Source: Delphinapterus leucas
Lineage: Eukaryota; Chordata; Mammalia; Artiodactyla; Monodontidae
NCBI RefSeq assembly: GCF_002288925.2
Contig: NW_022098066.1
Location: 83,509,867-83,573,866, forward strand
Reading direction: 5' to 3'
DNA: 64,000 bases
This document shows positions 52,276-61,790 of the stretch, in pieces. The number at the start of each line of letters is the position of its first letter. The first letter of the stretch is position 1. A model generated the notes under the pieces. It worked only from the letters and a program-made list of their open reading frames with translations, searched no databases and was not told where the DNA came from. The position numbers were made by a program, and so were the translations under genes.

Positions 52276-52476
52276 GGGCTTCCCTGGTGGCGCAGTGGTT
52301 GAGAGTCCGCCTGCCGATGCAGGGGACACGGGTTCGTGCCCCGGTCTGGGAAGATCCCACATGCCGCGGAGCGGCTGGGCCCGTGAGCCATGGCCGCTGA
52401 GCCTGTTGGTCCGGAGCCTGTGCTCCACAACGGGAGAGGCCACAACAGTGAGAGGCCCGCGTTCCAAAAAAAAAAA
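52276..52476 (+). mobile_element. CHR-type SINE, short young form, inside the ERV
   Basis: gggcttccctggtggcgcag, gcctgccgatgcaggggaca, ggcccgtgagccatggccgc and an A-run. The target duplication is aagactgagaaacg (52262-52275) versus aagactgaggaatg (52477-52490), two transitions apart. It lies just 5' of the ERV polypurine tract. Confidence 0.92.
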
Positions 52477-52496
52477 AAGACTGAGGAATGTACAAA

Positions 52497-52511
52497 GAAA
52501 AAGGGGAGAAT
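52497..52511 (+). promoter_or_regulatory. ERV polypurine tract
   Basis: gaaaaaggggagaat-type purine tract immediately before the TG that opens the 3' LTR, as in gamma-type proviruses. Confidence 0.8.
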
Positions 52512-53058
52512 TGAAATAGTACGTAAAACATCAACCAGCTTCAACTGTTTTTGTCTCTTTAAATAGGTTGTTGATTAATCAAACTGAAATAGCACCGGCT
52601 TAAACTGGTTAAACTTCCTTAAAACAGGTTGTTGATTAATCAAAGCTGGAGTTATTTTACGGAGATAGCACTGTGCATGTGCAAGACAGGAACCTGTGTC
52701 TCCAGGATGACCTTGGAACCAAGAATCTTCAGTCTACAGAACTCAAAGAATAGAAATCTTGCCACCAGAGCCCTTTACAAAGTGAGAAGTTCTTCAATAA
52801 GGAAAAGCTGACTTCCAGCAGCATGAGTAGCTCATATGGACTAATTCAAAACAAACCAATCAATCACCATCCAGGTTTGAAATTCCACTAACCCCTTAAA
52901 TTTCACCCCAGACTCTGGCTTGAGGAGACAGGTTTGAAAACCTTGCCTCCTGTCTCTTTGTCAGTCGACCTCGTGATAAAGCTCTTTCTTTTCTCAAAAA
53001 TCAGTGCCATAGTACTGGCTTCTATGCACATCAGGCAGCGAGCCCTTGCTCAGTAATG
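52512..53058 (+). repeat. 3' LTR of the ERV
   Basis: It starts TGAAATAG after the polypurine tract. It contains a directly repeated 19-mer, aggttgttgattaatcaaa, at 52565-52583 and 52626-52644. It ends gctcagtaatg, where the inverted copy has gctccgtaaca, so the terminal CA appears mutated to TG. Its length of about 547 bp is typical. Confidence 0.85.
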
Positions 53059-53860
53059 TAGGGAACACCACCATTTAAGCGAGGGGCAGAGAAAGAGAGG
53101 CCTGAGAAGGAGAATGATAAGGAGTGGCAGAGATAGAAAAGACTTAGGTATCAAGGAAGCCAAGAGAAGAAAGGTTCGAAGAAGAAGGGAATGGACAGCA
53201 GTGTCAAATGGAACTGAGAAGTCAAGTGATGGACGGACCAAGTGTCTCCTGGATTTGACAAAATATTCTTTGGTCACGAAAGTGAGAGCGGTTTCAATGA
53301 AATAGTGGGGTGAAAATTAAATAGAAGTGGGTAGTGAGTGGGAAGTAAGTGTAGACATCTTCAAGAAGTTTAGCTGGGAAGAGGAGGTGAACAAATACAG
53401 TATCGGGAGGTGTTTGATTCAGGAAGTTAAGGGAGAACTGTCTTTTGAAGATAGGATAAGTTTCTATGTATGTTTAAATGTTGATAGAAAGAAGGCTATA
53501 GATAGGGAGAGGCTGAAAATACAAGAGACAGGATAATCGAGTGAAGTGCTTAAGAGGGTAGGAAAAGATGAGAAATAAATGTAAAAGTCATTAGCCTCAG
53601 AAGGAGAAGGTACGTATTGTCAATGTTGACAGGTGGGAAAGAAGAAAGAACAGGCATACGTGGAGTTACATTTATAGTGTGGGAATTAGAGGGGTTTACG
53701 GGGGGATAGTTTCTTTTTTTCTGCAGAATCAGTGGGGTGGGGGGTTAGGTTTGGCACTTCTTGAAGATTTGAGGAACATGGGAAAGTGAAGTATCCACAG
53801 CATACATGGGAGAGAGGGTGATGGCGAGGTAACCAGAGGCTTAGCTGGTCCCCAGGTGAT
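53059..53860 (+). repeat. Ancient purine-rich repeat, right part
   Basis: It continues the copy left of the ERV: gggaacaccaccatttaag, tatcaaggaagccaagagaa (compare gtcaaggaagccaaatgaag at about 23377) and cagtgtcaaatggaactgag. The short ORFs are products of purine-rich DNA. Confidence 0.55.
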
Positions 53861-54235
53861 TCTGTTATAGGAGTTCTTCAGATCACACTTCGAGAACTAC
53901 TGATAGGAGGGGATTATTTTATTCTGGGAGAGTTTTTTACAAAATGGGAGAAAATTGCCCACTGCGAGGGCAGGGGGGACAATTAACACAAAAAGGTATC
54001 ATTGATGGGGCAAAATCGCTAAGGAAATGGGAGCTGTGATAAAGAAGAAAGGAGGAAGGATCAGTCTTGGACAGGAGGTGTGTCACCTCTCCAACTAAGA
54101 TCAGCCTTAGGCGGAGAGAGCCTGAAATCCTCTTTCATTAAGGGTCACCTCTTTCCATTAAGATGGGAAAGGAGGTAAAGATAAACATGGAGGCAGGTAA
54201 CATTGGTAGTTTCACTTCCAACAAAATTTTTCCCC

Positions 54236-54337
54236 AGTGATAATCTCCAGCAAGCTTGGAAAAGAGAAACTATCAATAACATTATAAGTGATAATCTCCA
54301 GCAAGCTTGGAAAAGAGAAACAATCAATAACATTATA
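54236..54337. repeat. 51-bp tandem duplication
   Basis: The 51-mer starting agtgataatctccagcaagc occurs at 54236-54286 and 54287-54337 with a single T/A difference. It is therefore a recent local duplication. Confidence 0.95.
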
Positions 54338-54339
54338 CC

Positions 54340-54540
54340 TAGCGTTATGCTAAATCTTTCTCATGCAGTGTGTCATTTAATCCTTCTAGTAACTTAAGTG
54401 GAAGGTCCTATCACCATTTCATAGAGAAAGAAACTGAGGTTAGAGAACAGAAGCTAAGTAACTTGTCCAAGGATGCCCAGATCTTAAGGGCAGAGTCTAG
54501 GTAGTCTGAATGTGGACCCATGTCTGTCTGACATCTGAGC
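54340..54540 (-). mobile_element. MIR fragment, antisense
   Basis: MIR complement: tcatttaatccttctagtaa, tcaccatttcatagagaaag, ctaagtaacttgtccaagg. Confidence 0.8.
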
Positions 54541-57500
54541 CTACACTATGAGCCACAGATATTATACTGCTCAACTCATTGGGGAAGGGGTAGTAATTTG
54601 TGTGACATTTTGCATGGATGATACCATGCAACATGGTAGCATGGGAGATTGAAACTGTTTTTCCTTCATGACTTCTCACCCGTAAGTCTTTCTTCCTACC
54701 ATCACCTCAGTCCTGATTGATGGCTTTTTTTTTTTCCTGAATATCATTTAGAACTTTGTTGCAAATGGCAGAAAACTGACTCAAGCTGGCTTAATATGAA
54801 AAAAGAAAAAGAATTAATTAGCCCATGTAATTGAAAACTTCAGAAGGCTTAGCTGGGTAAAAGCTCAGATAATAATGGTTTCTGGTTCTTTTGAAGCCTC
54901 CAGCTCCATCTCTCACTTTTTTGCCTTTTCTGTGAAACTTTATCTGGTGCCTCCTAGCTCCTCCCTGGGTCACACAATGGCTATAGCAGTTCTATCTCTT
55001 TACCACTCAGTATATCTAGAAACAAAGATTTCCCCCCATATAAACAAGTCCTGGGCCTCGGTCATTTGCAAGATGAGACGTGTTTTTTAAGTTATAAGAA
55101 ATTATTTCCAACCATCTCTGGAGTTGAAGGGCAAGTCAAACCCACCCACATGAGCAAAAAGGGTACAGGTAGTTCTTCAAAGGAGACTCGGAATTGTTTT
55201 TACCAGAAAAGGGTGACTGGATGATGAGGGGGAAACAACAGATGTTTTCATGCCTCTCTCCCAGCTTTCTTCCCCTCATTAATCACCTTCCTATGTGATT
55301 GTCAGTGACTCAAGCTGAAGTTGCTGACCTTTTGGCAGAAGAAGGTGGGCTTAATACTCTCTACAAGTCTTACCGGTCACATCTGTGTCTATACATCTTT
55401 GTCATCTCCTTGTTTAAATGTCTCTATTGGCTCCACATTGCCCACGGAAGAATGATTTACAATATCAGTGTTTAATGGTCCACCACTCTGGTCTTCCATG
55501 CTGTTTTAAAGTCCTGGAATACTGGCATTTCTGTTGGTGTGATACGATTATTTTGGAGTTTAAAAAATCTGAATCATTTATGTCTTGATACACAGAGACA
55601 TGCTTCATTAAAATCTTGAATCAGATATAAGTGCACTTGTTTAGAAAGCCATCTTCTATACTTCCATAATCCTTAAACAAAAGAAGAAAATAACAACCAC
55701 CAAAGCAAAGCTTCTAATGCAAGAGTAGTTCTTATCTATTACAAAGATTTCCACCAAATGGAATAGGAACAGAACGCTATTGGTATTAATATGGTGTCCA
55801 CATTAGAATCTCCATTTATGTAAGATGAGACAGGAAGATGAAGACAAGTGAGAAATACTTCCTTTGAAGCAAACAAACAAAAACAGCTTGTTACAAACAA
55901 ATATTGTCCCTGCAAAGAAAGAAAATATTGCCTCCCCCCAAAAAAATCTCCTCAAACTTATTAACGAAGAGATAGGGTTGTTTGAAGATAAGGGACTAGA
56001 GAAAATACTGATGTTTAAGAACGTCTTATAACTATCTCCTTATCATTCCCTTAACCAGCATACATTCAGAATTTTTTAGCAACTGGAGAGTTTTTCACAG
56101 CTTGATGATATCGTTGATAGACTAATATCACTTTAAAAACAATTGTAATTTTACTTCATTTTAAACCCTAATTAAACTATTTTATGTAGAATTTCCTTTA
56201 AGCAATATTTTATTTTTATATTAAAGTGATATGGTTAATATATTTCAGTATATTTGCATTTATGCTTATGAATTTTTATATTTGAAATGTAATAAATACT
56301 TAGTTTTACTGATCTCGGGTACTTAATATGTGAAATAAGTACCAAAACCTCCTGAAATTCTATCCAGTATTTAAATGACTGTTTAGCTTGGCGCTGGAGG
56401 TCCTTCCTGTCAGCCCCTTGTCTACAGTCCCAGCCGCCCTCCTGCATCCCCATCCCGGGGATGGATATGTTTATCTGTGTTTCCTTTTCCAAGTAGAGCT
56501 TGGATCCAGTCACCTCTATTCCTTTGCTGGAGGCCCCTTCTTCAATTTTTACCTGTAAAGGTCACATGGGACGAGCACAACTGGTAGAATGGAATCTTAA
56601 AGCAAATTCATTTTTGTCTCCCACTATCTTTTTAAGTCTGCACCAAGGGGCTATTTCTCTCTTACATTTAGAAAAGACAAAGGTTGTCCCTCAGAGGTAA
56701 TAACAGTGCTGTCACTTTTTAGGGCACAAAATGTCAACCAGGCATTTAAATGGGAGTCCGAGATGAGAATTGTTGTAACTTCAACTTACAGTTGAAGTTT
56801 GTCCTCTCCTCCAGCTTCAGCTGGCTGCAGGCTAGAAGTCTGAAATTTGAAGATCGGGGGAGAGGGGCTCTTGGCTTCTCTCTTTCCTCCTCTCATGCTC
56901 CTTCTTCTCTTCTCCCATCTTACAAACTTGTTTTTGGCCCTTTCAGGGTCTGGAGCCTGGGGAGGGGAATTCGTGGATTCATAGAATTCTTGGTTGATTG
57001 ATGCTGTGGAAGTGATCTAGCTGGTGCTCTCTGGACCTTGAAGATCTTTGAAGCCAATTTCCCTCTTGAGGGACTTTCATGGGTTCCTCAGAGACCTTCC
57101 CTTTCCCCACTTCTGCAGCATCTACACGTCCAGCAGCAGTTCATTTCCAGCTTTCACCCCCGCAGGAGGCCATTTCGACCAGGGGCTAAGCATAACCATG
57201 TCAATTCCCTTTCCCTCGGGGATCTCATTTGGTCCATAGGAGACACCATTCACCCAAACAGACTCTGGGAGTGTAGCTACTTCCCCACACCTCAGCCCTC
57301 GACATTTTGATTTCTCCAGTGTGATCCAGTCAGCAGACCTGTGTCCCTCAAACTGTAGGAGACACACATTAAGCTCCGCAGATGGTTCCCTCAAAGTCCT
57401 GTCCTTTGGTTTGAGATAAGGAGCGGATATCCCTTCTCCTCCTCATTCACCCTTAGTGAGGAGGGTAGAATTCTTCATACACAGTAGTTCTTTCCAAAGA

Positions 57501-58229
57501 AATCCATTTCAAAAAGCTTCCTATCAGCATCCCTTTATGCCGTCAATGTGGGTGACCATTTGAGAGTTACATGCCTCTCCCTTCTCCCCTTTTTACCATC
57601 TATGTTTTGGTCCAACACATAGCTCTGGAATGTGCCTCAACTGAAGCTTTTATTTTAACATCTTGCTACATCCCTAAAGATCACTTTCATGCCTCTACCT
57701 CCACAAAATCTTACTGATCAGCCCCAAGGTAGTAATTTTCTACTTTGCCAAACTCTTAGGTGTGGATCATTATGCCATTCACATGGTACTTATTTTCTGC
57801 CTTGTATTGTACTTACTTAAGTACAATTATTTCCACCAAAAATTTGTAAGTTCCTCTAAGGTAGACACTATGCATCTTTGTTTTTATATCACTAAAGTCT
57901 TACACACAGTATGTAAATAATATTTGTTATATCCAAGAAATAGATTGCTCAATATTGCTGTGTATGGTAAAGTCTTGGAAAGTAGATAATCTTTCCAATT
58001 CAACCTCTATCTACCGTCCTGAGTTTTAAGCACTGTGGCCAGTTGAGGATACAGGCACAGACAAGACAAAGTCCTGTCTAGAAGCACTCAGAATCAGCAG
58101 AAGAGATGGTACATTACAAAAAGTTACATAAGTCTACAATAAAGGTGTGATCTAAAGGTTGTGCATAGGAGGGAGTGGTTAACTAACCAGGATGCTCAGG
58201 GAAGTCTTCATGAAGTTGGAACTACTTGA
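54541..58229. other. Intergenic, no gene seen
   Basis: Largely A/T-rich (especially 55500-56350) with diffuse unrecognised repeats. The small ORFs at 56500-57400 overlap on both strands and resemble nothing I know. Confidence 0.55.
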
Positions 58230-59295
58230 ATTTTTTTAAAAATTGAGCTATAATTTACTTATCATGAAGTTCATGCTTTTAAAGTATACAATTCAGTGAT
58301 TTCTAGTATGTTCACAAGGTTGTGCAACCATCACCACCTTGTAATTCCAAAACATTCATCACCCTCAAAAGAAACCTCATGGGCTTCCCTGGTGGTGCAG
58401 TGGTTGAGGGTCCGCCTGCCGATGCAGGGGACGTGGGTTCGTGCCCCGGTTCGGGAGGATCCGGCATGCCGCGGGGCGGCTGGGCCCGTGGGCCATGGCC
58501 GCTGGGCCTGTGCGTCCGGAGCCTGTGCTCCGCAACGGGAGAGGCCGCGGCAGTGGGAGGCCCGCGTACCACAAAAAAAAAAAAAAAAAGAAGAAACCTC
58601 ATACTCCTGAGCAGTCTTTCTCCATTCCCCCTCCGCCAGCCCCTGGCAACCACTTATCTACTTTCTGTCTTTATGGATTTGCCATTTCTAGACATTTCAT
58701 ATAAATGGAGTCATACAATATGTGGTCTTCAGCGTCTGGCTTATTTCTCCTAGCATAATGTCTTCAAGGTTAATCCATGTTGTAGCACATATCAGAATTT
58801 CCTTCCTTTTTAAGGTTGAATAATATTCCACTGTATGTATATACCGCTTCATCCATTGATAGACATTTGTGTTATTTCCATTTTGGGGGCTATTGTGAAC
58901 AGTACTGCTATGAACATGGGTGTGCAAATATCTATCTGAATCCCTTCTTTCAGTTCTTTTGGGGAGACATCCAGAAGTGAATTGCTAAATCATATGGTAA
59001 TTCTGTATTTAATATTTTGAGAAATCACCATAATATTTCCCATCGCAGCTGCACAATTTTACATTCCCACCAGGAATGCAGAAGAGTAGCAATTCCTCCA
59101 AATCCTTGTCAACACTTATTTTCTGTTTTCTTTTTGTTTTTTTATAATAGCCATCCTAATGAGGTGAAGAGGAATCTCACTGTGGTTTGGGTTTGCATTT
59201 CCCCAATGATGGCGATTATCTTTTCATATGCTTGTTGGCCATTTGTATATCTTCTTTGGAGAAATTTGTATTTAAGTCAAAAGGCTCACTTTGTT
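58230..59295 (-). mobile_element. Old L1 (L1M-type) 3' region, antisense
   Basis: Same wording as the old L1 at 10240-13150: agtatacaattcagtgattt, gttgtgcaaccatcaccacc, agcataatgtcttcaaggtt, aaatcatatggtaattctgt. It is interrupted by the SINE at 58381-58590. Confidence 0.8.
58381..58590 (+). mobile_element. CHR-type SINE, short young form
   Basis: gggcttccctggtggtgcag, gcctgccgatgcaggggacg, tgcgtccggagcctgtgctc and an A-run. The perfect 12-bp target duplication aagaaacctcat is at 58369-58380 and 58591-58602, so it is recent. Confidence 0.95.
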
Positions 59296-59305
59296 TTTTC
59301 TTTTG

Positions 59306-59670
59306 TTTTTTTTTAACTTTTATTGAGGTACAGTTGTTTTACAATGTTGTGTTAGTTTCTGCTGTACAGCGAAGTGAATCAACTGTATGTATACATACAT
59401 CCCCTCTTTTTTGGATTTCCTTCGCATTTAGGTCACCACAGAGCACTAACTAGAGTTCCCTGTGCTATACAGCACGTTCTCATTAGCTATCTATTTTATA
59501 CATATTAGTGTATATACGTCAATCCCAATCTCCCAATTCATTCCACTTTTCCCTCCTTTGGTATCGATACATTTGTTCTCTAGATCTGTGTCTCTATTTC
59601 AGCCTTGCAAACAGGTTCATCTATAACATTTTTCTAGATTCCACATATATGTGTTTATATATGATATTTG
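59306..59670 (-). mobile_element. L1 3' end, antisense (interrupted)
   Basis: It begins with a T-run then the L1 3' UTR complement (acttttattgaggtacagtt, gttagtttctgctgtacagc). It stops near 59670, where a second L1 with its own T-rich end begins. Confidence 0.75.
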
Positions 59671-60083
59671 TTTTTTCTTTTTTTAATTTTTTAATTTTAT
59701 TTTTTTTTATACAGCAGGTTCTTATTAGTCATCAATTTTATACACATCAGTGTATACATGTCAATCCCTATCGCCCAATTCATCACACCACCATCACCAC
59801 ACCCCCGCGGCTTTCTCCCCCTTGGTGTCCATGCGTTTGTTCTCTACATCTGTGTCTCAACTTCTGCCCTGCAAACCGGTTCATCTGTACCATTTTTCTA
59901 GGTTCCACATACATGCGTTAATATACAATATTTGTTTTTCTCTTTCTGACTTACTTCCCTCTGTATGACAGTCTCTAGATCCATCCACGTCTCAACAAAT
60001 GACCCAATTTCATTCCTTTTTATGGCTGAGTAATATTCCATTGTATATATGTGCCACATCTTCTTTATCCATTCGTCTGTCAG

Positions 60084-60834
60084 TGGGCATTTAGGTTGCT
60101 TCCATGACCTGGCTATTGTAAATAGTGCTGCAATGAACATTGGGGTTCATGTGTCTTTTTGAGTTATGGTTTTCTCTGGGTATATGCCCAGTAGTGGGAT
60201 TGCTGGATCATATGGTAATTCTATTTTTAGTTTTTTAAGGAACCTCCATACTGTTCTCCATAGTGGCTGTATCAATTTACATTCCCACCAACAGTGCAGG
60301 AGGGTTCTCTTTTCTCCACACCCTCTCCAGCATTTGTTGTTTGTAGATTTTCTGATGATGCCCATTCTAACTGGTGTGAGGTGATACCTCATTGTAGTTT
60401 TGATTTGCGNNNNNNNNNNNNNNNNNNNNNNNNNNNNNNNNNNNNNNNNNNNNNNNNNNNNNNNNNNNNNNNNNNNNNNNNNNNNNNNNNNNNNNNNNNN
60501 NNNNNNNNNTGGGCATTTAGGTTGCTTCCATGACCTGGCTATTGTAAATAGTGCTGCAATGAACATTGGGGTTCATGTGTCTTTTTGAGTTATGGTTTTC
60601 TCTGGGTATATGCCCAGTAGTGGGATTGCTGGATCATATGGTAATTCTATTTTTAGTTTTTTAAGGAACCTCCATACTGTTCTCCATAGTGGCTGTATCA
60701 ATTTACATTCCCACCAACAGTGCAGGAGGGTTCTCTTTTCTCCACACCCTCTCCAGCATTTGTTGTTTGTAGATTTTCTGATGATGCCCATTCTAACTGG
60801 TGTGAGGTGATACCTCATTGTAGTTTTGATTTGC
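60084..60834. repeat. 325-bp exact direct duplication flanking the gap
   Basis: 60084-60408 recurs as 60510-60834 with no difference I can see, ending in tgatttgc on both sides. Both lie in the same L1 in the same frame and orientation. Confidence 0.95.
60410..60509. other. Assembly gap (100 N)
   Basis: Exactly 100 N, the conventional placeholder for a gap of unknown size. The sequence on its right begins by repeating the sequence 325 bp to its left. Confidence 1.
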
Positions 60835-61579
60835 ATTTCTCTAATAATTAGTGATGTTGAGCAGCTTTTCATGTGCTTCTTGGCCATCTGTATGTCCTCT
60901 TTGGAGAAATGTCTATTTAGGTCTTCTGCCCATTTTTGGATTGGGTTTTTGTTTCTTTAATATTGAGCTGCATGAGCTGTTTATATATTTTGGAGATTAA
61001 TCCTTTGTCTGTTGATTCGTTTGCAAATATTTTCTCCCATTCTGAGGGTTGTCTTTTCATCTTGTTTATGGTTTCCTTTGCTGTGCAAAAGCTTTTAAGT
61101 TTCGTTAGGTTCCATTTGTTTATTTTTATTTCCATTACTCTAGGAAGTTTATCAAAAAAGATCTTGCTCTGATTTATGTCAAAGAGTGTTCTTGCTATGT
61201 TTTCCTCTAAGAGTTTTATAGTGTCTGGTCTTACATTTAGGTCTTGAATCCATTTTGAGTTTATTTTTCTGTATGGTGTTAGGGAGTGTTCTAATTGCAT
61301 TCTTTTACATGTAGCTGTCCAGTTTTCCCAGCACCACTTATTGAAGAGACTATCCTTTCTCCATTGTATATCCTTGCCTCCTTTGTCATAGATTAGTTGA
61401 CCGTAGGTGCATGGGTTTATCTCTGGACTTTCTATCTTGTTCCATTGGTCTATCTTTCTGTTTTTGTGCCAGTACCATATTGTCTTGATTACTGTAGCTT
61501 TGTAGTATAGTCTGAAGTCAGGGAGTCTGATTCCTCCAGCTTTGTTTTTTTCCCTCAAGACTGATTTGTCTATTCAGGG

Positions 61580-61790
61580 TCTTTTTTTTTTTTTTTTTTT
61601 GGTATGTGGGCCTCTCACTGTTGTGGCCTCTCCCATTGCAGAGCACAGGCTTCAGATGCGCAAGCTCAGCGGCCATGGCTCACGGGCCCAGCCGCTCCGC
61701 GGCATGTGGGATCTTCCCGGACCGGGGCACAAACCCGTGTCCCCTGCATCAGCAGGCAGACTCTCAACCACTGCGCCAGCAGGGAAGCCC
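61580..61790 (-). mobile_element. CHR-type SINE, short form, inserted in L1 ORF2
   Basis: The complement of gggcttccctgctggcgcag ends at 61790 and a T-run lies at 61582-61600. The target duplication is ctattcaggg at 61570-61579 and 61790-61799. Confidence 0.93.

Larger units (their letters stand above)
46983..53058 (+). mobile_element. Decayed class I (gamma-type) endogenous retrovirus
   Basis: A roughly 6.1-kb provirus read left to right: an inverted partial LTR, leader, gag remnants, pol (RT, RNase H, integrase), an env transmembrane tail, a polypurine tract and a 3' LTR. All internal parts are in plus orientation. It is full of stops, frameshifts and deletions (most of capsid, nucleocapsid, protease and most of env are missing), so it cannot make virus. 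Two SINEs have inserted into it. The flanks are two halves of one older repeat, which marks its outer limits. The family is gammaretrovirus-like by its RT and integrase wording; I give no family name. Confidence 0.9.
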
